From NCBI GenBank assembly GCA_937873495.1, contig CALMXZ010000015.1:1-64000 (forward strand): 64,000 bases of DNA. Reading direction: 5' to 3'. The notes beneath the pieces are model-generated. The model searched no databases. It saw nothing but the letters and a program-made list of their open reading frames with translations, and was not told the origin of the DNA. Source of the DNA: an uncultured Trueperaceae bacterium. Its GTDB lineage: Bacteria; Deinococcota; Deinococci; Deinococcales; Trueperaceae. The stretch's first letter is position 1, and every line of letters begins with the position of its first letter. Below are positions 33,322-43,078 of the stretch, piece after piece. A program made the translations under genes and the position numbers.

Positions 33322-35052
33322 ATGTTGCTCAAGCTCGTAGCACGCTTCATGAAGCCGTACTGGCGAACGGTCTGGGTCATCGTCGCCCTGCAGTTCGTCG
33401 CCACCATCTGCACGCTCCTCCTGCCGAGCATCAACGCCGACATCATCGACAAGGGCGTCGTGCTCGGCGACACGAACTACATCCTCAGGCAGGGCGCGCT
33501 CATGCTGGGCGTCTCGCTCCTGCAGGTGCTCGCCACTATCGTGGCCGTCTACTTCGCGGCCAGGACGGCGATGGCGTTCGGGCGCGACATGCGCTCCGGA
33601 GTGTTCGCGCACGTCGGCGAGTTCTCCGCGCGCGAGGTGAGCCGGTTCGGCGCCCCGTCACTCCTCACCCGCACGACCAACGACGTCATGCAGGTGCAGA
33701 CGCTCGTGTTCATGGCCTTCTCCATGCTCGTGACGACTCCCATCATGATGGTCGGTGGCATCATCATGGCCATCCGTGAAGACGTCGGTCTCTCGTGGCT
33801 CGTCGCCGTGGCCGTGCCCGTGCTGGCAGGGTCCGTCGGCGTGATCCTCATGGCCATGGTGCCGGGCTTCCGGAAGATGCAGAAGCGCATCGACCGCGTC
33901 AACCAGGTCCTACGCGAGCAGATCAGCGGCATCCGTGTCGTGCGCGCGTTCGTCCGCGAGCCGTTCGAGGAGAAGCGCTTCGCCGAAGCGAACACGGAGC
34001 TGACGGACGTCGCCCTGTACGTGGGGCGGTGGATGGCCGGGCTCTTCCCGCTGGTGATGCTCGTCCTCAACGCCTCGACCATCGCCGTGCTCTGGTTCGG
34101 GGGCATCCGCGTGGACGCCGGGCACATGCAGATCGGCTCGATGACGGCGTACCTGAGCTACCTGATGCAGATCCTCATCGCCATGCTGATGTCCACCATG
34201 CTCCTCATGCTCCTGCCGCGCGCGACGGTCTCCGCCGGCCGCATCGGCGAGGTGCTCGACGCGGAGCCGAGCGTCGTGCCGGCCGCCAAGTCGGTCCCCG
34301 CCCCCGCCGCCCGCCTCGGCAGCCTCGAGTTCAGGAACGTGACCTTCAGCTACCCCGGCGCCACGCACCCCGTGCTGGACGACATCAGCTTCAAGGTCGG
34401 TCCGGGTGAGACGGTCGCGGTCGTCGGCTCGACGGGCGCCGGCAAGACGACGCTCGTCAACCTCGTGCCCCGCCTCTTCGACGCCACTGGCGGCGCCGTC
34501 CTCATCGACGGCGTCGACGTGCGCGACTACGCCCCGGAGGCCCTCTGGGAGCGGATCGGGCTCGTGCCGCAGAAGGCCTACCTGTTCACGGGCACGGTGG
34601 CGAGCAACCTCCGCTACGGCGACCCTGACGCCACCGACGCGGACCTGTGGCGCGCGCTCGAGGTGGCGCAGGCCAAGGACTTCGTGAGCGCCATGCCGGA
34701 GGGCCTGGAGTCGCCGATCGCGCAGGGCGGCACGAACGTCTCCGGCGGCCAGCGGCAACGTCTAGCCATCGCGCGCGCGCTCGTGCGCAAGCCGGCCGTT
34801 TACGTCTTCGACGACTCCTTCTCGGCCCTCGACGTGGCGACGGACGCGCGCCTCAGGCGGGCGCTGGAACCGGCGACCCGCGACGCCGCCGTGCTGATCG
34901 TGGCGCAGCGCGTGGCGACCATCCAGAACGCCGACCGCATCGTCGTCATCGAGGACGGGCGCGTTGTCGGCATGGGGAGCCACGCCGAGCTGCTCGCCAC
35001 GTCCGAGACCTACCGCGAGATAGTCGCCTCCCAGGAACAGGTGGCCGCATGA
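33322..35052 (+). CDS. ABC exporter half-transporter A (degenerate catalytic site)
   Basis: 576 residues. Six membrane helices come first, followed by an ATP-binding domain with Walker A GSTGAGKTTL and a good signature VSGGQRQR. The Walker B end is YVFDDS (Asp for the catalytic Glu) and the H-loop is LIVAQRV (Gln for His). These changes mark it as the non-catalytic partner of a heterodimeric type IV exporter such as TM287/288 or BmrCD. It overlaps the next gene by ATGA. Regulated by the upstream TetR gene. Confidence 0.92.
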   Translation: MLLKLVARFMKPYWRTVWVIVALQFVATICTLLLPSINADIIDKGVVLGDTNYILRQGALMLGVSLLQVLATIVAVYFAARTAMAFGRDMRSGVFAHVGEFSAREVSRFGAPSLLTRTTNDVMQVQTLVFMAFSMLVTTPIMMVGGIIMAIREDVGLSWLVAVAVPVLAGSVGVILMAMVPGFRKMQKRIDRVNQVLREQISGIRVVRAFVREPFEEKRFAEANTELTDVALYVGRWMAGLFPLVMLVLNASTIAVLWFGGIRVDAGHMQIGSMTAYLSYLMQILIAMLMSTMLLMLLPRATVSAGRIGEVLDAEPSVVPAAKSVPAPAARLGSLEFRNVTFSYPGATHPVLDDISFKVGPGETVAVVGSTGAGKTTLVNLVPRLFDATGGAVLIDGVDVRDYAPEALWERIGLVPQKAYLFTGTVASNLRYGDPDATDADLWRALEVAQAKDFVSAMPEGLESPIAQGGTNVSGGQRQRLAIARALVRKPAVYVFDDSFSALDVATDARLRRALEPATRDAAVLIVAQRVATIQNADRIVVIEDGRVVGMGSHAELLATSETYREIVASQEQVAA

Positions 35053-37070
35053 CGCAGGAGCGAGGCAAGGCACCGAGGAACGAGCAAGGGGGGGCGCCAA
35101 GCGCCGAGGGGGCTTCCAGGCAACCCAAGACCATGAAGGCCACCGAACGCGTCCGGGCCGGCGGGATGATGTTCGGCGGTGGCGCCGTGGGGCAGAAGGC
35201 GAGCAACTTCGGGCCGTCCGTGCGCCGGTTGTTGAAGCAGCTCGCGCCACACAAGGCCAAGGTCGGCCTGCTGCTCGTCGCGGCCGTCATCTCCGTAGCG
35301 TTGTCGTCCATCGGCCCGCGCGTCCTCGGGCGCGCCACCGACCTCATCTTCGGCGGCGTCATCGGCAAGATGTTCCCCGCCGGCATGACCAAGGAACAGG
35401 CCATCGAAGGCGCGCGGGCGGCCGGCCAGGGGCAGGTCGCCGACATGCTGAGCGGCATCGACCTCGTCCCCGGCGTCGGGGTCGACTTCCAGGCCGTGAG
35501 CCAGGTCCTCCTGCTCGTCATGGGCATCTACGTGGTCGCGTCCCTGCTCCAGTTCGTGCAGGGCTACCTGCTCAACGACGTCGTCAACGCCACCGTCTAC
35601 GGCCTCCGCCGTTCGGTGGAGGAGAAGCTCAACCGGCTGCCGCTGCGTTACTTCGACGCCCAGCCGCGCGGCGAGCTCCTCAGCCGCGTCACGAACGACA
35701 TCGACAACGTGTCGCAGAGCCTCCAGCAGACGCTCAGCCAGTTCGTCACATCGCTCCTCTCCGTCGTCTTCATGCTCGTCATGATGTTCACGATCTCCCC
35801 GGTCCTGACGGGCGTGGCGCTGCTCAGCATCCCGCTGACCATGATCGTGGCGATCCTCGTCATGTCGCGCAGCGGCAAGCAGTTCACGCTCCAGTGGCGC
35901 CGTACCGGCACCCTCAACTCGGCCATCGAGGAGGCGTACACGGGCCACGCGCTCGTGAAGGTCTTCGGCAGGCAGCGCGAGGTGCAGGAGCAGTTCGAGA
36001 AGGAGAACGCCGGCCTCTACGACGCCAGCTTCCGCGCCCAGTTCCTCTCTGGCCTCATCATGCCGGCGTCCAACTTCATCGGGAACCTCAACTACGCGGC
36101 GGTTGCCGTCATCGGCGGCCTGCGGGTCGCGAGCGGCACCATCAGCCTCGGCAACATCCAGGCCTTCATCCAGTACTCGCGGCAGTTCACGCAGCCCGTC
36201 ACGCAGATCGCGTCGATGATCAACATGCTGCAGTCCGGCGTCGCCTCCGCCGAGCGCGTCTTCGAGCTCCTCGACGCCGAGGAGGAGTCCGTCGACACCA
36301 CGGTGCGGCGCCTCGAGGGCGAGACGCACGGCCGCGTGACCTTCGAGCACGTCTCGTTCCGCTACGAGCCCGACCGGCCGCTCATCGAGGACCTGTCGCT
36401 CACGGCCGAGCCGGGCCGCACCGTCGCCATCGTCGGTCCGACCGGGGCGGGCAAGACCACGCTCGTCAACCTGCTCATGCGTTTCTACGAGCTCGACTCC
36501 GGCAGGATCACACTCGACGGCGTCGACATCGCCACGATGAGCCGCGCCGAGCTCCGCTCCAACATCGGCATGGTGCTGCAAGACACGTGGCTCTTCAAGG
36601 GCACGATCCGCGACAACATCGCCTACGGCCGGCCCGGCGCGAGCGACGAGGAGGTCATGGAGGCGGCGCGAGCCACCTTCGTCGACCGCTTCGTGCACAG
36701 CCTGCCCGACGGCTACGACACGGTCATAGACGACGAGGGGAGCAACGTCAGCGCCGGCGAGAAGCAGCTCATCACCATCGCGCGCGCCTTCCTCGCCGAC
36801 CCGGCGCTCCTCATCCTCGACGAGGCCACGAGCTCGGTGGACACGCGCACGGAGCTCCTCCTCCAGCAGGCCATGGCGGCCCTGCGCGGCAACCGCACGT
36901 CGTTCGTCATCGCCCACCGCCTCTCGACCATCCAGGGCGCCGACACCATCCTCGTGATGGAGGAGGGGCAGATCGTGGAGCGCGGCACGCACGAGGAGCT
37001 CCTGGCACTCGGCGGCGCTTACGCGGCTCTGTACCGGTCGCAGTTCGAGGGGGCGTTGGAGGCGGCGTGA
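35049..37070 (+). CDS. ABC exporter half-transporter B (catalytic Walker B)
   Basis: 673 residues. A ~55-residue basic, Gly-rich N-terminal extension precedes six membrane helices. The ATP-binding domain has Walker A GPTGAGKTTL, Walker B LLILDEATSS with catalytic Glu, and a normal H-loop VIAHRLS. Its signature is degenerate (VSAGEKQ). It complements subunit A: one consensus ATP site and one degenerate site in the dimer. A ~50-residue insertion between helices 1 and 2 (FPAGMTKEQAIEGAR to GVDFQ) is extracytoplasmic. Likely multidrug or lipid export. Confidence 0.92.
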   Translation: MTQERGKAPRNEQGGAPSAEGASRQPKTMKATERVRAGGMMFGGGAVGQKASNFGPSVRRLLKQLAPHKAKVGLLLVAAVISVALSSIGPRVLGRATDLIFGGVIGKMFPAGMTKEQAIEGARAAGQGQVADMLSGIDLVPGVGVDFQAVSQVLLLVMGIYVVASLLQFVQGYLLNDVVNATVYGLRRSVEEKLNRLPLRYFDAQPRGELLSRVTNDIDNVSQSLQQTLSQFVTSLLSVVFMLVMMFTISPVLTGVALLSIPLTMIVAILVMSRSGKQFTLQWRRTGTLNSAIEEAYTGHALVKVFGRQREVQEQFEKENAGLYDASFRAQFLSGLIMPASNFIGNLNYAAVAVIGGLRVASGTISLGNIQAFIQYSRQFTQPVTQIASMINMLQSGVASAERVFELLDAEEESVDTTVRRLEGETHGRVTFEHVSFRYEPDRPLIEDLSLTAEPGRTVAIVGPTGAGKTTLVNLLMRFYELDSGRITLDGVDIATMSRAELRSNIGMVLQDTWLFKGTIRDNIAYGRPGASDEEVMEAARATFVDRFVHSLPDGYDTVIDDEGSNVSAGEKQLITIARAFLADPALLILDEATSSVDTRTELLLQQAMAALRGNRTSFVIAHRLSTIQGADTILVMEEGQIVERGTHEELLALGGAYAALYRSQFEGALEAA

Positions 37071-37112
37071 GACTGTAGGGACTGGGTGCCCAGGCGCAAC
37101 ATCTCGACTTTG

Positions 37113-37128
37113 CTCGGGCGCACCCGAG
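37113..37128. terminator. Small hairpin between convergent genes
   Basis: CTCGGG-CGCA-CCCGAG between the exporter operon and the nagB-like gene, which converge here. The stem is short and no T-tract follows. Confidence 0.35.
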
Positions 37129-37137
37129 GCCGATGCG

Positions 37138-37941
37138 CTACGCCCGCACCAACTCCCGATAGGGCGCCCAGTCCGGCTCGTTCTCTAGCGTCCAGCGGTA
37201 GTACTCGTGGCCGGCCAGGCGCGCGGCTGCGGCCTCGTCGACGAGGACGTGGCAGCGCGGGTGGAGCTGGAGGGCGGTGGCGCTCACCATCGCGGTGATG
37301 GGTCCCTCCGTCGCGGTGGCGAGGATCTCGGCCTTGTGCGCTCCGGTCGCGATCATCAGGACCTCCCGCGCCTCCAGGATGGTCCCGACGCCCATGGTGA
37401 GCGCGCGCGGCGGCACCGCGTCGGGGTCGCCGCCGAACATGCCGGCGTTCTGCTTGCGGGTCTGCGGCGCCAGCGCCTTCTCGCGCGTGCGCGACATGAG
37501 CGACGAGAGCGGTTCGTTGAACCCGATGTGCCCCGAGTTCCCAAGGCCGAGCAGCTGCAGGTCGATGCCGCCAGCGGCCGCGATCTCGGCCTCGTACCGG
37601 GCCGCCTCGGCCGCCAGGTCGGCCGCCGCGCCGTTGGGCAGGTGCGTGTTCTCCGGCCGCAGGTTCACGTGCCGGAAGAGCATCTCCTGCATGTAGTGGT
37701 GGTAGGAGCGTGGGTCGTCGGCCGTCAGGCCGACGTACTCGTCGAGGTTGAACGTGCGAACGCGCGCGTAGTCGATGCCCTCCGCGCGGCTGATGCGCAC
37801 GAGTTCGCCGTAGATCCCTTCCATCGTCCGGCCGGTGGCGCAGCCGAGCACCAGGTCGGGCTTGGCGGCGACGCGATCGGCGACGATGCGAGCCGCCAAG
37901 CGCTCGGCATGCCCTGCGGTAGGGAGGATCAAGATCTCCAT
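37138..37941 (-). CDS. nagB: Glucosamine-6-phosphate deaminase
   Basis: 267 residues, the normal NagB length. Motifs are LGCATGRTMEGIYGEL (phosphate loop), TFNLDEYVGL (catalytic Asp), GLGNSGHIGFNEP (catalytic His in GHIGFNEP) and ALTMGVGTILEAREVLMIATG. It converts glucosamine-6-phosphate to fructose-6-phosphate and ammonia. ATG 37941 with AGGGTGG upstream is better than the longer frame. A second NagB-family gene lies at 59791-60573. Confidence 0.9.
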   Translation of the reverse strand: MEILILPTAGHAERLAARIVADRVAAKPDLVLGCATGRTMEGIYGELVRISRAEGIDYARVRTFNLDEYVGLTADDPRSYHHYMQEMLFRHVNLRPENTHLPNGAAADLAAEAARYEAEIAAAGGIDLQLLGLGNSGHIGFNEPLSSLMSRTREKALAPQTRKQNAGMFGGDPDAVPPRALTMGVGTILEAREVLMIATGAHKAEILATATEGPITAMVSATALQLHPRCHVLVDEAAAARLAGHEYYRWTLENEPDWAPYRELVRA

Positions 37942-38037
37942 GCAGACCACCCTATCCAAGCGCGCGGGCTTGGGGAAGGGGGCCGGCGGTGGGCTGGCGG
38001 GGCGCCGTCCGAGGGGCTCTCGGATGGTCCTGGTGAC

Positions 38038-38286
38038 TCAGCGCATCAGCAGCCCGTCGGACTTGTCCGGCGCGGCCTGTAGCGTCTGGATGAGCTTGCG
38101 GGCCTGCTCGACGACGACCTTGGCGCGGGCGCTCGAACGTGCCTGGAGCACCTCGTCCACGGCACGCCCGAGGCTGAAGAGCTCCATCGCGAACGCGTCG
38201 GCGAGGCGTTTCGTGGTGGCGAGTTCCTGGGCGTCGCGCAGCAGGCTCTTCAGCTGTGCCTCGACGTAGAAGGGGGTCTCCGTCAT
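38038..38286 (-). CDS. Small conserved-looking protein of unknown function
   Basis: 82 residues, soluble and mostly helical, no cysteine and no signal peptide. A leftward TAGAGT box lies eight bases before the ATG, in keeping with the leaderless pattern of other genes here. GC-biased third positions support coding. I recognise no family. Confidence 0.6.
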   Translation of the reverse strand: MTETPFYVEAQLKSLLRDAQELATTKRLADAFAMELFSLGRAVDEVLQARSSARAKVVVEQARKLIQTLQAAPDKSDGLLMR

Positions 38287-38323
38287 GGACCTAGACTCTA
38301 CCCAGCGCGAGTGTCGGGTTTCT

Positions 38324-38339
38324 TACACGTCGGCGTGTA
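38324..38339. terminator. Hairpin downstream of the importer operon
   Basis: TACACG-TCGG-CGTGTA, 6-bp arms, about 40 bases after the stop of the leftward ATPase gene. It may be a terminator or a protein site for the small gene that follows. Confidence 0.35.
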
Positions 38340-38378
38340 GGCGATGAGGCCGCCTCCATGGGCCCGTCAACTAGTCGA

Positions 38379-39461
38379 CTAAGCGTCCGCCAGCGCGTGC
38401 AGCGCCCCGGGTGCCAGCGACACGTGCGTACCTGGCGCGAGCAACCCCGTCTCGGCCGGGCTGGCGACGTCCACCTGGAGGTCGGGCAGTCCACCGACCT
38501 CGACCATGTAGCGGGCGATGGTGCCAAGGAACATCGTGCGCTTCACGGCGCCGAAGAGCGTGCCGGCCGCGCGCTCGTCATGCTCAGCCGCACGCGCCAG
38601 GTTCATGGCCTCCGGCCGCGCCACGACGACGACGTTGGAGCCGGGCCGCTCCTGGCAGGGGTCGGCCAGCGTGAGGGTCGCGCCGGCTATGCGCACCGTG
38701 CGCGCGTCGAGGAGGACGCCGGGCAGGAAGTTGGCGTCGCCGATGAAGTCTGCCACGAAGCGCGACACGGGTCGCGCGTAGATCTCACGCGGGCTGCCGA
38801 CCTGCTCGACCCGGCCGGCGTTCATGACCACCACGACGTCCGACATGGCCATCGCCTCGATCTGGTCGTGGGTCACGTAGACGCTCGTGATGCCGAGGCG
38901 CTGCTGCAGGTCGCGGATCTCGACGCGCATCTGCTCGCGCAGCTTGGCGTCGAGGTTGGAGAGGGGCTCGTCGAAGAGGAGGAGCTTCGGCTGCATGACG
39001 ATGCAGCGCGCGAGGGCGACGCGCTGCTGCTGGCCGCCGGAGAGCTGGCTCGGCGCGCGCTTCGCCATCTTCGTGAGGCCGACGAGCTCGAGGACCTGCC
39101 CGACGCGCTCGGCTAGCTCGCTCTTGCTCACGCCGTGCATGCGCAGGCCGAACGCGACGTTCTCGTACACGTTGAGGTGCGGGAAGATCGCGTAGGACTG
39201 GAACACCATCGCCGTATCGCGGACGTTCGGCGCGAGCTCGTCGACGCGCCTGTCGCCGAACCAGATCTTCCCGGACGTCGGCTCCTCGAAGCCCGCGATC
39301 ATGCGCAGGAGCGTCGTCTTCCCGCAGCCCGACGGCCCGAGCAGCGTCACGAGCGCGCCCTTCTCCGCCTCGAGCGAGACGTCGTCGACGGCGACGACGG
39401 TCACGCCTTCAGGCGAGGCGAACTCTTTGCGGAGCTTCTCTAGGCGCAGGTCGGCTGGCAT
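38379..39461 (-). CDS. ATP-binding protein of iron/polyamine-type ABC importer
   Basis: 360 residues. Walker A is GPSGCGKTTL, the signature LSGGQQQR, Walker B LLLFDEPLSNLD and the H-loop YVTHDQIEAM. The C-terminal TOBE region (ISV-type strands near 280-350) is typical of FbpC, PotA and CysA. ATG 39461 follows AGGAGA. It forms the third gene of a leftward SBP-permease-ATPase operon. Confidence 0.92.
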   Translation of the reverse strand: MPADLRLEKLRKEFASPEGVTVVAVDDVSLEAEKGALVTLLGPSGCGKTTLLRMIAGFEEPTSGKIWFGDRRVDELAPNVRDTAMVFQSYAIFPHLNVYENVAFGLRMHGVSKSELAERVGQVLELVGLTKMAKRAPSQLSGGQQQRVALARCIVMQPKLLLFDEPLSNLDAKLREQMRVEIRDLQQRLGITSVYVTHDQIEAMAMSDVVVVMNAGRVEQVGSPREIYARPVSRFVADFIGDANFLPGVLLDARTVRIAGATLTLADPCQERPGSNVVVVARPEAMNLARAAEHDERAAGTLFGAVKRTMFLGTIARYMVEVGGLPDLQVDVASPAETGLLAPGTHVSLAPGALHALADA

Positions 39462-39486
39462 CACGTCTCCTTGGGCTTAGCGGCCG

Positions 39487-41163
39487 CTAGAACCGCACCG
39501 AGGTGGCGTCCTCTGCGCCGCGGCCGACGATGAGGTTGATCACCCCGAACGCGACGAGGACGATGGCGAGGAGCACCATGCTGTACGCGGCCGCGACACC
39601 GAGCCGGCCCGACCCGACCTCGTTGAGGATCTGCACCGTCATGAGGTTCCAGTTGGCCGACACGAGGAAGATGGCGGCGCTGATGGCCGTCATGGCCCGC
39701 ACGAACGCGAACACGAGGCCGGAGAAGAAGGCGGGCGCGATGAGGGGCAGCGTGATGCGCCTGAACGTCGTGATGGCGTTGGCGCCGAGGTTCTGCGCGG
39801 CTTCCTCGATGGCCGGGTCGATCTGCCGCAGCACCGCGATGCCCGACTGGATGCCGACGGGCACGTACCGGAACACGAAGTTGAGCACGAGGATGGCCAG
39901 CGTGCCCGTGAGGATGAGGGGCGGCCCGTTGAACGCGAGGATGTAGCCGATGCCCGCGACCGTGCCAGGCACCGCGAAGTTCAGGATCGACATGAACTCC
40001 ATGGGCGCGCGGCCGGGGAAGCGCCGGCGCACGACGAGGAAGGCGATGAGCATGCCGAGCAGGCCGCTGACGGGCGTCGTGAGCACGGCCACGATCAGGG
40101 TGTCCTTGACCGTCTCCCACCCGACGGCGAAGACGTAGCGGAAATGGCGCAGGTCGAGCGTGTAGTCGAAGCCCCACACGCGCGTGACGGCGCCGAGCAG
40201 GATGACGGCATAGAACGCGATCACGACGACGGCGAACGCCACGACCACCCCGTACAGGGACCACTTGGCGGCGGGCGAGACGATCTTGCTCGTCGAGGCG
40301 GTCGGCTTGCCCGTGACCGTGACGTACTGGCGCTTCGCGAGGTAGTAGCGCTGGATGGCGAAGGCCGTGATGGACGGCAGGAGGAGCACCCCGGCCAGCA
40401 TCGCGCCGCGCGCCAGGTTGAACGAGCCGGTGATCTCGAGATAGGCCTGCGTGGCGAGCATGGGGAAGGCGGCCCCGCCGAGGACGAGGGGGTTGCCAAA
40501 GTCGGCCATGGACTCGATGAGCACGACGAGGAACGCGCTGGCCACGCCCGGCAGGGAGAGTGGGAAGATGACGCGCCAGAAGACCTGCCAGCGGCTGGCG
40601 CCGACGTTGAGAGCGGCGTCCTCGAGGGTCGGGTTGAGCCCGGCCAGGACGCCCCGCAGGTTGAGATAGGCGATGGGCGCGAACGTGAACACTTGAGATA
40701 AGACGACGCCGTGCATGCCGTAGATGCTGAAGTTGGTCAGGCCGAACAGCTGGCGCGTCACCAAGCCGTTGAACCCGAACAGGAACAGGATCGAGATGGC
40801 CCCGGCGAACGGGGGAGAGATGATCGGGAGCATGACTAGCGTGTGCAGGACGCGCTTGAAGGGCACGTTAGTGCGCGTGAGCACGAACGCGGCTACGTAG
40901 CCGATGACGACGCCCACGAGGCCGACGAGCCCGCCCACCACGAGGCTGTTACGCAGCGCGTTCCGGTAGAGGCGGCGTTGGCCGAGGAGCTCGAAGTTGC
41001 TGAGCGAGAAGCTGCCGTCGGGCGCCTGGAAGGCCGTGAGCAGCACGCGCGCGAGCGGCCAGACGACGAACACCACGAGCGCCGCCATGATGAGCACGAT
41101 CAGCGCCAGCAGGATGGGGTCGCGCGCGATGATGCGGAGTTCTTGCCAGGCTCGCTTGAACAT
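39487..41163 (-). CDS. Fused double permease of iron/polyamine-type ABC importer
   Basis: 558 residues with about twelve membrane helices: two permease domains in one chain, as in FbpB and AfuB. Each half has an EAA coupling loop (DAALNVGASRWQVFWRVIFP near 185-204; EEAAQNLGANAITTFRRITLP near 460-480). ATG 41163 follows AAAGG. It partners the ATPase encoded 25 bases downstream and the binding protein encoded upstream. Confidence 0.92.
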   Translation of the reverse strand: MFKRAWQELRIIARDPILLALIVLIMAALVVFVVWPLARVLLTAFQAPDGSFSLSNFELLGQRRLYRNALRNSLVVGGLVGLVGVVIGYVAAFVLTRTNVPFKRVLHTLVMLPIISPPFAGAISILFLFGFNGLVTRQLFGLTNFSIYGMHGVVLSQVFTFAPIAYLNLRGVLAGLNPTLEDAALNVGASRWQVFWRVIFPLSLPGVASAFLVVLIESMADFGNPLVLGGAAFPMLATQAYLEITGSFNLARGAMLAGVLLLPSITAFAIQRYYLAKRQYVTVTGKPTASTSKIVSPAAKWSLYGVVVAFAVVVIAFYAVILLGAVTRVWGFDYTLDLRHFRYVFAVGWETVKDTLIVAVLTTPVSGLLGMLIAFLVVRRRFPGRAPMEFMSILNFAVPGTVAGIGYILAFNGPPLILTGTLAILVLNFVFRYVPVGIQSGIAVLRQIDPAIEEAAQNLGANAITTFRRITLPLIAPAFFSGLVFAFVRAMTAISAAIFLVSANWNLMTVQILNEVGSGRLGVAAAYSMVLLAIVLVAFGVINLIVGRGAEDATSVRF

Positions 41164-41289
41164 CGGGCCTTTCAGAGGCGGGGCTAGTGGTCTAGGTGTG
41201 GCGCCGCCGCCGTTACGGCTGCGCAACTACGGTCGAGACCCGCGCCGGACGCTGTGCCAGGCGCGAGCCTCGACGACGTTACTTTCCCG

Positions 41290-42282
41290 TTACTGCCCAA
41301 GGACCTCTTCGACCCAGCGGTCGACGAGGCGCTGCCGGTTCTCGGCGGCGTAGCCCGGGTCCCAGCTCACGAGCTTGATGTCGGAGAGCGACGGGACGCC
41401 GGGGCCGGCGCTGACGTCGGCGCGGATGGGCATGAAGTACGTCTTCTGCGCGGACAGGGCGGCCTGGCCCTTCTCGGAGGTCATCCAGTCGACGAGCTCC
41501 TGGGCGCCCCCGAGGTTCGTAGCGCTCTTGAGGATCGACATGGCCGCGACCTCGTAGCCGACGCCCTCGCTCGGGAACACGATCTGGGCGGGGAAGCCCT
41601 CGTCGATGAGCTTGAGGAAGCCCGGGCTGAACTGGATGGCGACGGCCGTCTCACCGACACCGAGCGCGCCGGACGGGGCCGTGCCGCTCTGGGTGTACGT
41701 CTGCACGTTCGCGTTGAGGGCCTTCATGTAGTCGTAGGCCGCGTCCTCGCCCATCACCGTCGCGACGGTGAGGATGAAGTTGTAGCTCGTGCCGGACGAC
41801 TGCGGGGACGGCATCTGGATGAGGCCCTTGTAGCTCGGGTCGAGGAGGTCGGCCCAGCTCGTCGGAACGGCCGCGCCGCGGCTCGCCAGGATGTCGGTGC
41901 GCACGCCGATGGCGAGCGGGTTCGTGTAGATGGCGTGCCAGTACCCCGAAGCGTCCTTGAAGGAGTCGGGGAGGGCGGCGGCGTTGGCGGACACGTACGG
42001 CTGTGTGAGCCCGCGGTCCTTGGCGATGATGTGGTTCTCGCTTGGAGCGCCGAACCAGACGTCGGCCTGCGGGCGATTCTTCTCGGCCTCGATGCGCGAC
42101 AGCGCCGGGCCGGCCGAGAGGAACACCATCTGGACCTGGACGCCCGTGTCGGCGGTGAACGCCTCGAGGATGTGGCGGGCGTTCTCCTCGTCGACGCTCG
42201 AGTAGACGGTCAGCGTCTGGGCGGAAGCGAGGCCTAGCAGGGCGGCTGCCAGGAGTGCGATGAAGATGGACCTGAAACGCAT
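41290..42282 (-). CDS. FbpA-like periplasmic substrate-binding protein
   Basis: 330 residues with a signal peptide (cleavage after ASA, before Q). The mature start TLTVYSSVDEENARHILEAF is the family 1 iron/thiamine/phosphonate-binding pattern, and PLAIGVRTDIL and SWADLLDPSYKG follow. The tyrosine pair expected for ferric binding is not clear to me, so iron, 2-aminoethylphosphonate or another anion are all possible. ATG 42282 follows GGAGGG. First gene of the operon. Confidence 0.85.
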   Translation of the reverse strand: MRFRSIFIALLAAALLGLASAQTLTVYSSVDEENARHILEAFTADTGVQVQMVFLSAGPALSRIEAEKNRPQADVWFGAPSENHIIAKDRGLTQPYVSANAAALPDSFKDASGYWHAIYTNPLAIGVRTDILASRGAAVPTSWADLLDPSYKGLIQMPSPQSSGTSYNFILTVATVMGEDAAYDYMKALNANVQTYTQSGTAPSGALGVGETAVAIQFSPGFLKLIDEGFPAQIVFPSEGVGYEVAAMSILKSATNLGGAQELVDWMTSEKGQAALSAQKTYFMPIRADVSAGPGVPSLSDIKLVSWDPGYAAENRQRLVDRWVEEVLGQ

Positions 42283-42388
42283 TTACCCTCCGGTTCGCGA
42301 GGCGACGGCCCGAGCGGTCGGTGAGGGCGCCGCGCCCCCGGAGGGGCGCGCGACCGACCTGGTCGACTGGACCGCGGCTTGCAAGGCG

Positions 42389-42394
42389 ATTGTA
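42389..42394 (-). promoter_or_regulatory. Possible -10 box of the importer operon
   Basis: Minus-strand TACAAT about 107 bases before the binding-protein start; the -35 region is weak (CGGTTC with 17-base spacing). Confidence 0.35.
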
Positions 42395-42500
42395 CCGTGT
42401 GCTTGGGCGGTGAACCGTGGCTGGTCGCGGCCAGGCTGCTCAGCCCGGTCGTGGCGACCCTGCCGATCAAGTGTGTTCTTCGGCGATCGACGGCCCGTAC

Positions 42501-43034
42501 CTAGTCGGCCGCCTCGAACGTCACGGTCGCGTACCCGTCCGGAGCGCTGAACGCCCAGTTCCCGTCTTCGGCGCTGCGGAACCGGGTCACGAGGGTCAGT
42601 TCCTGAGGTACATCGCTGGTGAAGGCGACGGTGTGCGTGTCGACAGCGATGTCGCTCCTGTGGCTCCTCGTGACCAGGAAGTTCACGTCCTTGCCAAGGC
42701 TCTCGCCCGGCAGTAACTGGACACCGGGCGGCAGTTGCCCAGCGGGTGCCTCGCGGCAGTAATCGATGGGGTCGTTGGGCGTGGGCACCACGCAAAGTTC
42801 CAGGCGGCCCTTCGCCATGGCCCGGGCCGCCAACGCGCCGTGCCGCCAGATGCCGCGGATCTCCAGTGCGGCCGTAACTGGGGCGCCGATGAAGGTGGTG
42901 GAGACGTCCGTCATGACCTTGTGGTCCAGGAGTAAGTGGACGTCGCCGCTGAAGAGGCAAGAGGACAGCGTGAGGAGCAGCAGGACGGTTGCGGCAGGCT
43001 TGATTGTGGCGATCAGCTTGGTGGGTGCTCTCAC
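42501..43034 (-). CDS. Predicted lipoprotein of unknown function
   Basis: 177 residues. The N-terminal signal ends in a lipobox, LTLSSC, with Cys near residue 26. The mature part is beta-rich and contains two further cysteines? one near CVVP and one in DYCREAP, which could form a disulfide. I recognise no family. It is the only gene between the importer operon and the divergent HD gene. Confidence 0.75.
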   Translation of the reverse strand: MRAPTKLIATIKPAATVLLLLTLSSCLFSGDVHLLLDHKVMTDVSTTFIGAPVTAALEIRGIWRHGALAARAMAKGRLELCVVPTPNDPIDYCREAPAGQLPPGVQLLPGESLGKDVNFLVTRSHRSDIAVDTHTVAFTSDVPQELTLVTRFRSAEDGNWAFSAPDGYATVTFEAAD

Positions 43035-43078
43035 GGTGGTCTCCTCAGGTTAGCCTGCACGGCCGTCCTCACCCGTAC

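Noticed and set aside
35010-36992. 660-codon open frame antisense to the second exporter gene
   Set aside because: Low-complexity charged translation; the plus strand encodes a clear ABC exporter with all motifs.
41254-42237. 327-codon open frame opposite the FbpA-like gene
   Set aside because: Antisense of a signal-peptide-bearing binding protein; no domain of its own.
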